From Oceanithermus desulfurans (lineage in GTDB: Bacteria > Deinococcota > Deinococci > Deinococcales > Marinithermaceae): a stretch of 64,000 nt of DNA. Position numbers and translations under genes: made by a program. The notes below the pieces were generated by a model. The model was not told the origin of the DNA and did no database searches. It saw nothing but the letters and a program-made list of their open reading frames with translations. The stretch covers positions 310,001 to 374,000 of the forward strand of contig NZ_JACHEZ010000001.1 of assembly GCF_014201675.1 (NCBI RefSeq), given 5' to 3'. This document shows, piece after piece, positions 7,742-20,727 of the stretch (positions are counted from its first letter, which is position 1; every line of letters starts with the position of its first letter).

Positions 7742-9232
7742 ATGAGCCTCTGGACGCTGCTCGTCAACCTGCTGCTCATCGCAGCCGTCGTCGCCTACGT
7801 GGGCGACGTGGTGGGCCGTCGGGTGGGGCGGCGTCACCTGCGCCTCTTCGGTCTGCGCCCGCGCACCACCGCGCTGGTCGTGGCCGTCTTTACCGGCGTG
7901 GTGATCGCCCTGCTGGCGTTCGCGGCCTTCTTCTTCCTGGCCAGCGACGCGCGCAAAACGATCCTCGAGGCGGAAAAGGTGCGCGAGGAGCGGGACCAGC
8001 TGCGTTCCGAGGTGGAGCGTCTGGGCGGGCACGTCAGCGACCTGGAGGCGCGCGCTGCGCGGGCGCTGGGGGAGAGCGAACGCCTGGAGCGCGAACTCAA
8101 GGCCAAGGCCGACGCCCTCAAGCTGGCCGAGGAGGAGATCCGCAAGCTGCAGGGCGAGAAGGAGTTGCTGCAGCAGGCGGTCGAGGAAACCCGCAAGCAG
8201 CTGGAGGAGCGCGAGGTCGAGCTGGGGCGGGTGCGCGCCGAGGTGGAGCGGATCGGCTCCGAACGCGAGGCGCTTGAGCGCGAGTTCGACGCCTTGCAGC
8301 AAGGCCAGATCCTGCTGCTGGACGACCTCGAGAAGCTGCGTCAGGCCGAAGCCGACGCGATCCAGCGCGCCGAGGCGGCCCAGGCCAAGACCCGCGAAGC
8401 GGAGGCGGCCGCGGCCCAGGCCGAAGCGCGGGTGAGCGCCATCCAGAAGGAGATTGCGGCGCTGGAAAAGGAGCGCCAGCAGTTGCTGGGTGACATCACC
8501 ACCCTCGACGCCGAGCGCAAGGCGCTCGAGGAGCAGCGCGACGCCCTGCGGCTGGCCAACCGCCGCCTGCAGGACCAGCTGGCGGCGGCCAACCAGCAGG
8601 TCTTCGACCTCAAGCAGGAGCTGCTGCGGCTCGAGCAGGAGCGCAGCTCGTCGGAGCGGGGGCTCGAGGTGCTGCGGCGCCAGTTGAGCGACAGCCTCAA
8701 GGACACGGTGCTGTCCGAGCTGGTGTGGTCAAGCGGGCCGCTGCAGCAGGCCCTCGACCAAGCGGTGCACCTGGCCGAGGTGCAGGTGCGCGTCGAGGGG
8801 TTCCGCGGCGTCCTCGTTCCCGAGGACCTCAACAGCGAGGGGTGGCGCGCCCCCGGCGTCATCCAGGCCCGGGCCGAGGGGGTGACCCCCGACGGCAAGG
8901 TGCTCTTGCAGCTACGCTTCGTGCCCAAAGAGCTGCGCTTCCGGATCGGCCAGGTCATCGCCCTGCGCGAGCTTCCGCCTCCGCGCCTGCAGCCGGAGCG
9001 CGTTCGCCGCAGCCTGGAAGACCTGCGCGAAACCGCCTTCGAACGCCTGCTCAAGGCCGGGGTGCTGCCCGAGCGGGTGGCCGCCGCGGGGCTGACGGGC
9101 GCGGTCCTCGCCGACTTCCAGGCCCAGATCCGCGACGAGGTGGGCAACGTGGTGGTCGCCGTGGTGGCGGCCGACGACGTATGGACCACCGAGGTGCCGC
9201 GGTTGCTCTATCAGGTGCTCTACGTTCCGTAG
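7742..9232 (+). CDS. DUF3084 domain membrane-anchored coiled-coil protein
   Basis: 496 aa. Two N-terminal transmembrane helices (about residues 5-25 and 42-64) flank a short basic loop ('GRRVGRRHLRLFGLRP'). A long continuous coiled coil follows (about 70-310, heptads rich in E/K/R/L), then a globular C-terminal domain ('VRVEGFRGVLVPEDLNSEGW'). This is the DUF3084 architecture known from Deinococcus-Thermus and cyanobacteria; its function is unknown. It lies directly downstream of the LptB-like ATPase and could be an envelope scaffold, but that is inference. The end overlaps the convergent cyclodeaminase-like gene by 13 bp. Confidence 0.85.
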   Translation: MSLWTLLVNLLLIAAVVAYVGDVVGRRVGRRHLRLFGLRPRTTALVVAVFTGVVIALLAFAAFFFLASDARKTILEAEKVREERDQLRSEVERLGGHVSDLEARAARALGESERLERELKAKADALKLAEEEIRKLQGEKELLQQAVEETRKQLEEREVELGRVRAEVERIGSEREALEREFDALQQGQILLLDDLEKLRQAEADAIQRAEAAQAKTREAEAAAAQAEARVSAIQKEIAALEKERQQLLGDITTLDAERKALEEQRDALRLANRRLQDQLAAANQQVFDLKQELLRLEQERSSSERGLEVLRRQLSDSLKDTVLSELVWSSGPLQQALDQAVHLAEVQVRVEGFRGVLVPEDLNSEGWRAPGVIQARAEGVTPDGKVLLQLRFVPKELRFRIGQVIALRELPPPRLQPERVRRSLEDLRETAFERLLKAGVLPERVAAAGLTGAVLADFQAQIRDEVGNVVVAVVAADDVWTTEVPRLLYQVLYVP

Positions 9233-10116
9233 ATCAGCCGCGCCGCCGCCAGATCCCAAAGCGCCGAGCCGACGCTCTTGAACACCACCGGACCGCCCGC
9301 GGGCGGGTTTTCCTCGAGCACGTCCGCCAGGGTGCGAACCTGGGCCCAGTCCACTTCCGCCTGCAGCAGGTCGCCGGCCTCGGCGCGCGCGCCGGGCAGG
9401 GTGTCCACGAAGACGCGCGACCGCCTCACCAGCGCGGCCGGCAGCTCGGCCATGTTCGGGGTGAAGGCGCCGACGGCGACCACCAGCGCGTCCTCGGCGA
9501 CTTCTTCCGGCACCACCGGCGCGGCGCTGCTGGTGGCGCTGACGATCAGGTCGGCCTGGGCCGCGACCTTGTCGGGAAAGGGCACGGTCTGCATGGCGAG
9601 GCCCAGCTTGCGGCCGTGCGCGGCCAGCTCGGCCGCCCGCGAAAAGGTGCGGTTGTAGACGAAGACGCGCCGCGGGCGGAGCGTCGCCAGCGCTTCGAGA
9701 TGGGCCCGCGCCTGCGTACCGGCGCCCACGATGAGCACCTGTTCGGGCGGCTTTGCGGCGAGCCGGCGGACGGCCAGCAGCGAGAGGGCGGCCGTTCGCC
9801 TGGCGGTGACGACGGCGCCGTCGAGCAGCAGCCGGGCCTCCCCCGTGCGGACGTCGAAGACGAGCACCTCGGCCTGCACCTGGGCGAGCCCGCGTTCGGG
9901 GTTGGCCGGGTGGACGCTGACGCGCTTGAGCACGCCCAAGCGATCGTCCCACGCAGGCATGAGGAGCAGCGTGCCCCCTTCGGGAAGCGGATGCACCGTA
10001 CGTTCGGGCGCGACCGCGCGGCCGGCGCGAGCGTCGCGGACCACCCGGGCCAGGGTGTCGGCGAGGGCCTCGTAAGGGAGCAGGGCGGCGGTCGTGGTGG
10101 CGGAGAGGGTCTTCAT
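9220..10116 (-). CDS. Ornithine cyclodeaminase / mu-crystallin family protein
   Basis: 298 aa NAD(P)-dependent enzyme family. It has the substrate-binding region 'LLLMPAWDDRLGVLKRVSVH' and the Rossmann motif 'VLIVGAGTQARAHLEAL' near the middle, then 'DLIVSATSSAAPVVPEE'. The family includes ornithine cyclodeaminase, alanine dehydrogenase, lysine cyclodeaminase and imine reductases, so the substrate is not assigned. ATG 10116 overlaps the stop of the upstream hydrolase gene as ATGA, so the two form an operon. Confidence 0.85.
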   Translation of the reverse strand: MKTLSATTTAALLPYEALADTLARVVRDARAGRAVAPERTVHPLPEGGTLLLMPAWDDRLGVLKRVSVHPANPERGLAQVQAEVLVFDVRTGEARLLLDGAVVTARRTAALSLLAVRRLAAKPPEQVLIVGAGTQARAHLEALATLRPRRVFVYNRTFSRAAELAAHGRKLGLAMQTVPFPDKVAAQADLIVSATSSAAPVVPEEVAEDALVVAVGAFTPNMAELPAALVRRSRVFVDTLPGARAEAGDLLQAEVDWAQVRTLADVLEENPPAGGPVVFKSVGSALWDLAAARLIYGT

Positions 10117-10745
10117 AAGGCGCCCAGGAACGCGTCGAGGGACTGCAGGTAGTCCCGCATGAGGTCGAGCGAGGGCAGCGGCTCCTTCACCTCGAGCCCG
10201 TGGCCGGCGCCCGGCAGCACGAGGGTGTGCAGGCCCGGCCGCTCCAGCCCCTCCAGGAGCTCGGGCGGGGTGGCGGGGTCGGCGCCGCCGGCCACGAGCA
10301 GGCCGGGGGCGGGGTCTTCGGCGATGGCGCGCAGCACGTCGTCGGCGCGGAGCAGCGGGGTGAGCCACACCTTGGCCGCGGCGGCGTCGCGGGCATCGCG
10401 CAGGAGGAAGGCCATGGCGAGCGTGCCGATCGACTTGCCCACCAGCAGCCGCGGCCGGGCGTGCCCGCGGACCCAGCGCCACACCGCGGCGGCGTCGGCG
10501 GTGATCCAGGAGTGGCGGTCGGCCTCGGCGGCGGTGAGGAACTCGGGGCGGTCGTAGTCGTACCAGGCTTCGACGACGGCCCAGCCGCGGGCGCGCAGCA
10601 GCTTGGTGGTGTAGTGCAGCAGGGGCCGCGCGGGCGAGTAGCGCAGGCCGGGGAAGACCACGGCCACGGGCTCGCCGCGGGGGTCCCCCTCGACGACCAG
10701 GAAGAAGCGGTGCCCTTCGTGCCCTTCCAGCTCTATGCGCGCCAC
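10113..10745 (-). CDS. Alpha/beta hydrolase family protein
   Basis: 210 aa. It has the nucleophile elbow 'LLVGKSIGTLAMAFLL' (GKSIG, catalytic Ser), an acidic residue in 'LLVAGGADPATPPELLE', and the terminal catalytic His in 'LPGAGHGLEV'. The substrate is unknown. GTG 10745 is preceded at 6 nt by TAGACT (10752-10757), giving a leaderless start. It is first gene of a two-gene operon with the cyclodeaminase homologue (ATGA overlap). Confidence 0.8.
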   Translation of the reverse strand: MARIELEGHEGHRFFLVVEGDPRGEPVAVVFPGLRYSPARPLLHYTTKLLRARGWAVVEAWYDYDRPEFLTAAEADRHSWITADAAAVWRWVRGHARPRLLVGKSIGTLAMAFLLRDARDAAAAKVWLTPLLRADDVLRAIAEDPAPGLLVAGGADPATPPELLEGLERPGLHTLVLPGAGHGLEVKEPLPSLDLMRDYLQSLDAFLGAL

Positions 10746-10782
10746 GGTCTCAGTCTAGCGCAGATCCGCTCCGCCCAAGGAA

Positions 10783-10808
10783 CGACCCCCTGCGGACGCA
10801 GGGGGTCG
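10783..10808 (-). terminator. Hairpin downstream of rpoD
   Basis: Perfect 11-bp stem, arms 10783-10793 and 10798-10808 (CGACCCCCTGC pairing with GCAGGGGGTCG) around a GGAC loop. It sits 17 bp beyond the rpoD stop. On the minus strand it is followed by GTTCCTTGG rather than a clean U tract, so termination efficiency is uncertain. Confidence 0.6.
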
Positions 10809-10825
10809 CTGCGGTGTCAGGAAGA

Positions 10826-12247
<1,422 letters not shown>

Positions 12248-12282
12248 GCGGGTCACCTCCCGGTCGTGCGGCGTCGGCACGG

Positions 12283-13407
12283 TCAGGGTTGCTTTACGGC
12301 AAGCAGCACTTTGTAGCGGCCAGCGTGCAACGTGCGCACGTTGCCGAACCGGTCGTGCATCCAGACTTCGTATTTTAGAAACGGGTTGGCCACCAGGTAA
12401 AACCGACCTCCAGGTCGTGTACGTCGATGGGCTGCGGCCACGAAAGCCTCGGCTACGTCCAAAACAACGCGACCCCCAACATGGAAGGGGGGGTTTGATA
12501 CTACTATATCATAAACTTCGTTTTCTTGCAAAGCTTCATCCACGTCGGAGTGATGCACCGCCGCCGACAGACCGGCGGCCTGAAGGCTGCGCCGGGCGCT
12601 CCAGACCGAAGCGAGCTGGTGTTCCAGCAGCGTTACCCGGGCGCCCTCCCGGGCGAGCGGCAGGCTGAGCGCACCGTAGCCCGCGCCCAGGTCGAGCACC
12701 TCGGCCCCCCCGACGTCCCCGGGCAGGTGTTCGAGGAGCAGGCAGGAGGCGGGGTCCACCGCGTCCGCGGAGAAGACGCCGGGCCAGACCCAGAAGGTCA
12801 GCCGCCGCCCGCGAAGTTCGGCCTCCAGGGGAGCGGGCTCGGCGGGCGCCTCCGGAGCCGGGCGGGACGAGCGTTCCAGGACGGCGACGCGCACCCCTTT
12901 GGCCCGCGCGACCACCTCGCCGTCGCCGACGAGCTCGCGCGCCCAGCCGAGGTAGCGTTCGAAGCCCAGCTTCTTGTCGCCGGCCACCCAGAGCAGCCCG
13001 CCGGGCTCGAGCGCCCGCGCGGCGGCCAGGAGCTGGGCGCGCACCCAGGCATTGCCGCGATCGGCCCCGAAGACGAGCAGGGCCGTGCCGTAGGCCGCCT
13101 CGGGAACCTGCCAGGGCAGGGCGGCGCGCACCCGCAGGCCCGGATGCTCCGCGGCGCTCGCCTCCAGCGCGCGCAGGGCCGAGCGGCGGTCCTCCCAGGC
13201 GTCCACCTCGAGCCCCGCGGCCAGCAGCGGCAGCAACGCGACGCCCACCCCCGGGTTGAGGTCGATCGCCCGTGCTCCCCGGGGCTCGACGGCCTCGGCC
13301 AGCGCCCGGTAGGCCGGGTCCTCCAGTCCAGGGGCCCCGCGTTTGATCCAGAGCGGGCCCGCAGGGGTCGGCAGGGTTGTGAGGGTGTGGTACTCCGCGA
13401 GCTCCAC
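12283..13407 (-). CDS. rsmC: 16S rRNA (guanine-N2) methyltransferase, RsmC family
   Basis: 374 aa with the duplicated methyltransferase architecture of RsmC: a degenerate N-terminal Rossmann domain (about residues 40-180) and a catalytic C-terminal one. The latter has the SAM loop '[20 protein letters not shown]' and the N2-guanine motif 'VSNPPFHVG'. It is predicted to methylate a guanine of 16S rRNA (G1207 in E. coli numbering). The gene is divergent from tsaD, with the two starts 41 bp apart, and runs into rpoD. Confidence 0.88.
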   Translation of the reverse strand: MELAEYHTLTTLPTPAGPLWIKRGAPGLEDPAYRALAEAVEPRGARAIDLNPGVGVALLPLLAAGLEVDAWEDRRSALRALEASAAEHPGLRVRAALPWQVPEAAYGTALLVFGADRGNAWVRAQLLAAARALEPGGLLWVAGDKKLGFERYLGWARELVGDGEVVARAKGVRVAVLERSSRPAPEAPAEPAPLEAELRGRRLTFWVWPGVFSADAVDPASCLLLEHLPGDVGGAEVLDLGAGYGALSLPLAREGARVTLLEHQLASVWSARRSLQAAGLSAAVHHSDVDEALQENEVYDIVVSNPPFHVGGRVVLDVAEAFVAAAHRRTRPGGRFYLVANPFLKYEVWMHDRFGNVRTLHAGRYKVLLAVKQP

Positions 13408-13411
13408 GGAA

Positions 13412-13447
13412 TGTACACTTTAGCACATATTCGCTAGAATGGGGAAC
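13412..13447 (+). promoter_or_regulatory. tsaD leaderless promoter
   Basis: -35 TGTACA (13412-13417), 17-nt spacer, -10 TAGAAT (13435-13440), then 7 nt to GTG 13448. The spacing puts the transcription start at or within a base of the start codon. The same -35 hexamer and spacing recur at the MFS gene (54007). Confidence 0.65.
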
Positions 13448-14428
13448 GTGCTCGTGCTCGGCATCGAAACCAGCTGCGACGACACCGGCGTGGGCCTGGT
13501 GCAGGACGGCCGGGTCCGCGTGAACCTGGTGGCGTCGCAGACCTTGCTGCACGCCGAATACGGCGGGGTGGTGCCCGAGCTGGCCAGCCGGGAGCACACC
13601 CAGGTGCTCGACCGGCTCGTGGCCCGCGCCCTGGAAGAGGCCGGGGTCCGCCCCCAGGCGCTCGACCTGGTGGCCGCCACCCGCGGCCCCGGCTTGGTCG
13701 GCCCGCTGCTCGTGGGGCTGGGCTACGCCAAGGGGCTGGCCTGGTCGCTGGGGAAGCCCTTCCTGGGCGTGCACCACCTGGAAGGCCATCTGCACGGGGC
13801 GCTCGCTTCGGGGGAGGTGGAGCCGCCCTTTCTGGTGCTGATCGCCTCCGGCGGGCACACCCACCTCTACCGCGTGGAGGCGTGGGGGCGGTACCAGCTG
13901 CTCGGCGCCACCCGCGACGACGCCGCCGGCGAGGCCTTCGACAAGGTCGCCCGCACGCTGGGCCTCGGCTACCCCGGCGGCCCCGAGATCGAACGACTCG
14001 CCCGCGAAGGAGACGCGCACGCGGTGCCCTTCAGCGTGCCCATGCGCGGCCGTGCGGGGTACGACTTCAGCTTTTCCGGTCTCAAGACCGCCGCGGTGCG
14101 GTTTAAGAGCGAGGGCTACGCGCCCGCCGACATCGCCGCGGGCTTCCAGCGGGTGGCCGTGGCCTCGCTGGTGGGCACCCTCGAGCGCGCGGCGCGCGAC
14201 ACCGGAGTCCGCCGGGTCGTGGTGGCCGGCGGCGTCGCCGCCAACCGGGCGCTGCGCACGGCGCTCGCGGCGACGGGGCTCGAGGTGCACCTGCCCCCGC
14301 CGGGCCTGACCTCCGACAACGGCGCCATGATCGCCCTGGCCGCCGCCCGCCGCTGGGCGCGCGAAGGGCGTGCCGACCCCATCACGGTCTCCGCCGAGCC
14401 CTACTGGCCCCTGGGCGAGGCGGTCTAG
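13448..14428 (+). CDS. tsaD: tRNA N6-adenosine threonylcarbamoyltransferase TsaD
   Basis: Catalytic subunit that moves threonylcarbamoyl onto A37 of ANN-decoding tRNAs (t6A). 326 aa from GTG 13448. ASKHA fold: 'GIETSCDDTGVGLV' (ATP loop), the metal-binding His pair in 'VHHLEGHLHGAL', 'IASGGHTHLYRV', 'SFSGLKTAAVRF', 'VAGGVAANRAL' and 'SDNGAMIALAA'. ATG 13439 is in frame but overlaps the -10 box, so the leaderless GTG is preferred. Confidence 0.96.
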   Translation: MLVLGIETSCDDTGVGLVQDGRVRVNLVASQTLLHAEYGGVVPELASREHTQVLDRLVARALEEAGVRPQALDLVAATRGPGLVGPLLVGLGYAKGLAWSLGKPFLGVHHLEGHLHGALASGEVEPPFLVLIASGGHTHLYRVEAWGRYQLLGATRDDAAGEAFDKVARTLGLGYPGGPEIERLAREGDAHAVPFSVPMRGRAGYDFSFSGLKTAAVRFKSEGYAPADIAAGFQRVAVASLVGTLERAARDTGVRRVVVAGGVAANRALRTALAATGLEVHLPPPGLTSDNGAMIALAAARRWAREGRADPITVSAEPYWPLGEAV

Positions 14429-14468
14429 CTGGCCCTTCTCATCTTCAAAGCTTAGAATGCGATAAGTT

Positions 14469-17486
<3,018 letters not shown>

Positions 17487-17499
17487 GATTTGACGGGAA

Positions 17500-17522
17500 A
17501 GGGCGGGTCGTAGACCCGCCCT
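17500..17522. terminator. Hairpin between secA and the convergent lipoprotein gene
   Basis: Stem arms 17501-17509 and 17513-17521 (GGGCGGGTC with GACCCGCCC) and a 3-nt loop, 14 bp after the secA stop. The minus-strand 3' side continues TTTCCC, so it could terminate the opposing lipoprotein operon too. Neither side has a long U tract. Confidence 0.55.
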
Positions 17523-17550
17523 CTAGGTTTCCCCGGGGAGCGGCGAAAGC

Positions 17551-18171
17551 TCACTCCACGTCCGTACAATCCCCCGGCACTCCCAGGTCGCACCACTCCC
17601 CCCAGTCGAAGATGCTCGGCGCGGGCGTGGTCACCTCGGTGTACCCCGGGTAGCTCGTGGTGTCGGGGTCGACGCTCATGTCGCGCACCATGAAATTCGT
17701 AGCGATTACCCCGGAGGACTCAATATAATCATCCAAGGAAAAGACTCGCACGCTCTTCCCCGGATCCTTTCCCACCCGCATGCACCAGGCGGTGATGCGC
17801 AGCGGACCTCCGGGGACCGCCCGGTCGTAGGGGTCGTCCGCCCAGCCCATCCACCCCACCTTGCCGGGCTTGACCCAGAGCCAGTCGGCCCCGCCCCCGT
17901 ACACGTTCTCGTCCTCGGGCACGTTGGCGGCGGGCCCCCTCGAGAGACCGTAGGTATCGAACTCCACCTGCACCTTGATCCCGTCGTCGCACCGCTCGGT
18001 GTTGGTGGCGTAGATGCCGAACCCCAAACCCCCAGGTGCCTTCGTCTGCGGGCAGGCGGTAAGCCCGAGCGCCAGCAGCCCCAGGAGCAACCGCGCCGCT
18101 AAAGGTAGCCGACTACCGACCGGCCCGGGCCGTTTGCCGAAGCCTTGGTCCGCTCCTCGGTTCGAGCGCAT
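17551..18171 (-). CDS. Small lipoprotein, CDDGIK family, paralogue of the upstream neighbour
   Basis: 206 aa from ATG 18171, which has purine-rich AAGGAGGGG and GAGGGG tracts upstream. The signal segment ends in lipobox 'LGLTAC', so it is a predicted lipoprotein. The mature part carries 'NTERCDDGIKVQVEFD', 'WLWVKPGK' and 'ITAWCMRVGKDPGKSVRVF'. These align with 'NSDRCDDGIKAVIEVE', 'WVWVKPGH' and 'KAYCMRKNTEPGLSERTF' in the next gene upstream, so the two are diverged tandem duplicates. The two conserved Cys could pair. A cysteine-containing tail ('WCDLGVPGDC') is unique to this copy. Function unknown. Confidence 0.7.
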   Translation of the reverse strand: MRSNRGADQGFGKRPGPVGSRLPLAARLLLGLLALGLTACPQTKAPGGLGFGIYATNTERCDDGIKVQVEFDTYGLSRGPAANVPEDENVYGGGADWLWVKPGKVGWMGWADDPYDRAVPGGPLRITAWCMRVGKDPGKSVRVFSLDDYIESSGVIATNFMVRDMSVDPDTTSYPGYTEVTTPAPSIFDWGEWCDLGVPGDCTDVE

Positions 18172-18317
18172 ACCCCTCGTGCGATCCCCTCCTTCTCCAA
18201 TGGCCCCTTCCTCAACCCTTCCTGGCCGGCCGCGCGGCATCAGCCGTTGCGCAGGGGGACGAACGCAGCTCCGAGGGACGCATCGCCGTGCGCAGATAAA
18301 AGTTCGGATGCCCGTTG

Positions 18318-18349
18318 CCGGTGCGGATCGCCGGGGAGACCCGCACCGG
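18318..18349 (-). terminator. Hairpin between the two CDDGIK lipoprotein genes
   Basis: Perfect 9-bp arms CCGGTGCGG (18318-18326) and CCGCACCGG (18341-18349) around a 14-nt loop, just 3' of the 18360-18875 gene. There is no U tract on either side. It may attenuate read-through to the second lipoprotein gene or stabilise the upstream mRNA. Confidence 0.4.
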
Positions 18350-18359
18350 TCGAATTCAC

Positions 18360-18875
18360 CTAAGGATGGGGGTAGTCAATCATCAGTCCCGGCGAGGTGA
18401 CCGTATAGTCGGAATCCGTGCCGGTATCCCAAACGGTGATCTTCGTGTCGACGACCCCCGCTTCGGTAAGAAACAGGTCTGCGTCGAAGGTGCGTTCGCT
18501 CAGCCCCGGCTCGGTGTTCTTGCGCATGCAGTAGGCCTTGACGGTGAGGGTTTCGTTCGCGGCGTTGGCGTCGAAAGCGCGGGTGGTCTGGAAACGTATG
18601 GTGTACACGTGTCCCGGCTTCACCCAAACCCAGTACGCACCGGCTCCGTAGATCTCTTCCGTTTCTCCTGGGTCGATGGGATGAGCGATGAGCGAGCCTT
18701 CCTCGACCTCGATCACGGCCTTGATCCCGTCGTCGCAGCGGTCGCTATTGATCGCGTTGGCCGTCAGATCGATCCACCCCACCACCACCTGCGGGCAGGC
18801 CGTGAGCAACCCGGCCAGCAACGTCGCCAACGCGGCCAGCGCCAAGCCTTTTCCAAGGGTTTTACTTAAACGCAT
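18360..18875 (-). CDS. Small lipoprotein, CDDGIK family
   Basis: 171 aa from ATG 18875, chosen for its GGAGGTTACT ribosome-binding site. Basic N-terminus 'MRLSKTLGKG', hydrophobic core, lipobox 'LLTACPQ'. The mature domain is a small beta-rich module with two conserved Cys ('RCDDGIK' and 'AYCMR'). Its start lies inside the 3' end of the 621-codon protease-like gene (14-bp overlap), so the two are translationally coupled. Paralogue of 17551-18171. I recognise no described family. Confidence 0.72.
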   Translation of the reverse strand: MRLSKTLGKGLALAALATLLAGLLTACPQVVVGWIDLTANAINSDRCDDGIKAVIEVEEGSLIAHPIDPGETEEIYGAGAYWVWVKPGHVYTIRFQTTRAFDANAANETLTVKAYCMRKNTEPGLSERTFDADLFLTEAGVVDTKITVWDTGTDSDYTVTSPGLMIDYPHP

Positions 18876-20727
18876 AGTAACCTCCTGCACGTGGCGTGGG
18901 CAAAATGCCGGTGATGTTCAGGAACTTGCCGTCGTAGCGCCCGCCGGTTTCGTACCATGGTATCCGCACCAGTACCTCAGCCGTGGTGCGCCAGTTGTAG
19001 AGCCTGCCTTCCAGCGTCGGCGCGTAGTGTTCCCCAAGAGCCGTTGGCTCGACGTGGTAGAGCGCGACACCCGGTACACCCCTGACGCCGATGCTATCCA
19101 TGGCTAAACTGTACATGCTCCAGCGGACGGAAGTCGTGGGTGAACCGTAGTACCATGCTCCACGGAGATTGAACCACGAGCCGCGTTCGTCCAGCCAGGC
19201 GTTTCCTCCGTTGAAGAATCCGCGAGGTGTCGTTAGGCCCTGTCCCGAGATGGCCTTCGTCCCCATCTTGACGATGAGATCCGGGTAGTAGATCTTGCTT
19301 CCTCCGTAGTTTTGCTTGCGGAAAGCCAGCATTCGTCCGCCTAGCCAGCTGTTCTTACGAAACATGTAGTACCAGCTGGAAATGGATCCGTTCGATAGGT
19401 TGGGTATGGAGCCGCCGTACCAATTGATATTCGCCCACCCGCGGTACTGATTGCGTTCGAACTGGTACCACGCGGCCAAGCGAATGAAAGCCGCGGGTCC
19501 GCAGCCAATGGGCAAGCCCTGATGGGGCCCGCTGGGGTCCGTCACGTGCCAGTAAGTAAAGTTCTTCCAGTTGGAATCTCTAAACTGGCGTGGGAAGTGG
19601 TCATACCCCTCGTAGTAGCCGCCGTCGGGTGCGTTGGGTGGGTATTGGTCGTTGTGACCGCTGTCGAAGTAGTCCTTCCACCTGTAGCCGTAGCTCCTCC
19701 AGTCTTGCCAGTTCCCTCCCACCGTATGCCACTCGTAGTCTTTTCTAACCTTGTTCGTATCCTTGTCCCGCGCCTCCAGCACCCAGTACTCCCCGTAGCA
19801 GAACCACCCCGCACAATACTTCTTCCGCCACTGGGGCGAGACCTCCTCGTAGTTACTGAAATTCCCGGCTCCGCCCTGCGCGATCACCTCTTGCGCCTTT
19901 ACGAAGTCCAGCTCCCCGTCGGCTCCGGTCATCCCGGCCAGGCCCATCCCCGCCGCCTGGGGCCTTACTTCCATCCCCTGCACGCTCACCGGGTCGTAAC
20001 CCAGCCGGCTCAGCAGCTCCGCTTCGGCCTGGCGGGCTTCCAGGGCCTCCGCCGAGGCGTCCTCGGCCATGCACTCGTCTTCTCCCGCCTCGCCCAGCAA
20101 GCAGGCCCAGACGTGCGCCATCTCTTCCCGGTAGTCCTCGTCCTCGGCCAGCCGCTCCACCGTACCGTGGAAGCTCTCGCTCAACTCGGCCACCTCTTCC
20201 GCGCTCACCGCCTCCCCGGTGTAGCCGTCGTAGAACCTTCCCTCCCGGTCGGCCAGGTAGTACCGCCCCGGATCGCCGAAGCCCACCAGCCGCGCCACCT
20301 GCGCCTCGCCACCCAGCGCATCCACTACAGCGAGCAGGTGCTCCAGCGTGTCGGTACCCGTATCCGCGAACAGGGTGGGGGAGTAGAGGGTGCTCGCCCC
20401 CGTAGTCACCAGGTAGTGTCCTTCCCCCGCGCTTACCGCCGCCCTTGCGGCTTTCCAGAAGCCGCCGTGGGCCTCGGGACCTAATACGGTCAGATACACC
20501 AGCGGGTAACCGTCCACGTCCTCCACCAAGAGCGAGGCCGCGTCCTGATCCCCCACCTCCTGCAGGCTCACCTCGCGGCCCAGCCCGAAGCGTAGGGTCA
20601 GCGCCTGCGCCGCCACCACCGGCACCGGCTCCGCTACCGCCCGCGGGTCGTCCCGCCCCGCCGAAGGCTCACCGCTGCACCCGGCGAGCAGCCCCAGGGC
20701 CAGAATCCAAGAGAGAGAGAACTCCAA
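18862..20727 (-). CDS. Predicted secreted lipoprotein with C39/papain-like cysteine protease-type C-terminal domain; signal peptide frame disrupted
   Basis: 621 codons read from TTG 20727. A lipobox-like 'LGLLAGC' (Cys17) is followed by an N-terminal acidic, Ala-rich region (~30-265) and a Tyr/Trp/Asn-rich C-terminal region (~290-621). The latter holds 'GLPIGCGPAAFIRLAAWY' (candidate nucleophile Cys409) and 'GEHYAP' (candidate His567), spaced as in C39/papain-fold peptidases. The TTG start gives an abnormal N-terminus without positive charge. A much better start, ATG 20740 with GGAGGAGG and 'MKKVIGVLSL', enters this frame only if one CT unit is added to the (TC)5T tract at 20710-20720. Protease activity is inferred from the motif only. 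Confidence 0.65.
   Translation of the reverse strand: MEFSLSWILALGLLAGCSGEPSAGRDDPRAVAEPVPVVAAQALTLRFGLGREVSLQEVGDQDAASLLVEDVDGYPLVYLTVLGPEAHGGFWKAARAAVSAGEGHYLVTTGASTLYSPTLFADTGTDTLEHLLAVVDALGGEAQVARLVGFGDPGRYYLADREGRFYDGYTGEAVSAEEVAELSESFHGTVERLAEDEDYREEMAHVWACLLGEAGEDECMAEDASAEALEARQAEAELLSRLGYDPVSVQGMEVRPQAAGMGLAGMTGADGELDFVKAQEVIAQGGAGNFSNYEEVSPQWRKKYCAGWFCYGEYWVLEARDKDTNKVRKDYEWHTVGGNWQDWRSYGYRWKDYFDSGHNDQYPPNAPDGGYYEGYDHFPRQFRDSNWKNFTYWHVTDPSGPHQGLPIGCGPAAFIRLAAWYQFERNQYRGWANINWYGGSIPNLSNGSISSWYYMFRKNSWLGGRMLAFRKQNYGGSKIYYPDLIVKMGTKAISGQGLTTPRGFFNGGNAWLDERGSWFNLRGAWYYGSPTTSVRWSMYSLAMDSIGVRGVPGVALYHVEPTALGEHYAPTLEGRLYNWRTTAEVLVRIPWYETGGRYDGKFLNITGILPTPRAGGYYAFK
20710..20720 (-). repeat. 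(TC)5T dinucleotide tract inside the signal-peptide codons
   Basis: Minus-strand TCTCTCTCTCT at 20720-20710. With the present count, ATG 20740 leads into 'MKKVIGVLSLLDSGPGAARR', off frame. One more unit joins 'MKKVIGVLSL' to 'SWILALGLLAGC', a textbook lipoprotein signal peptide. This is the position and type of repeat used for slipped-strand phase variation, although the tract is short and a sequencing or assembly error is also possible. Confidence 0.7.

Noticed and set aside
18241-18400. Small open frames between the two CDDGIK lipoprotein genes
   Set aside because: They are short, in shadow frames of the flanking genes, and cross the inverted repeat at 18318-18349.
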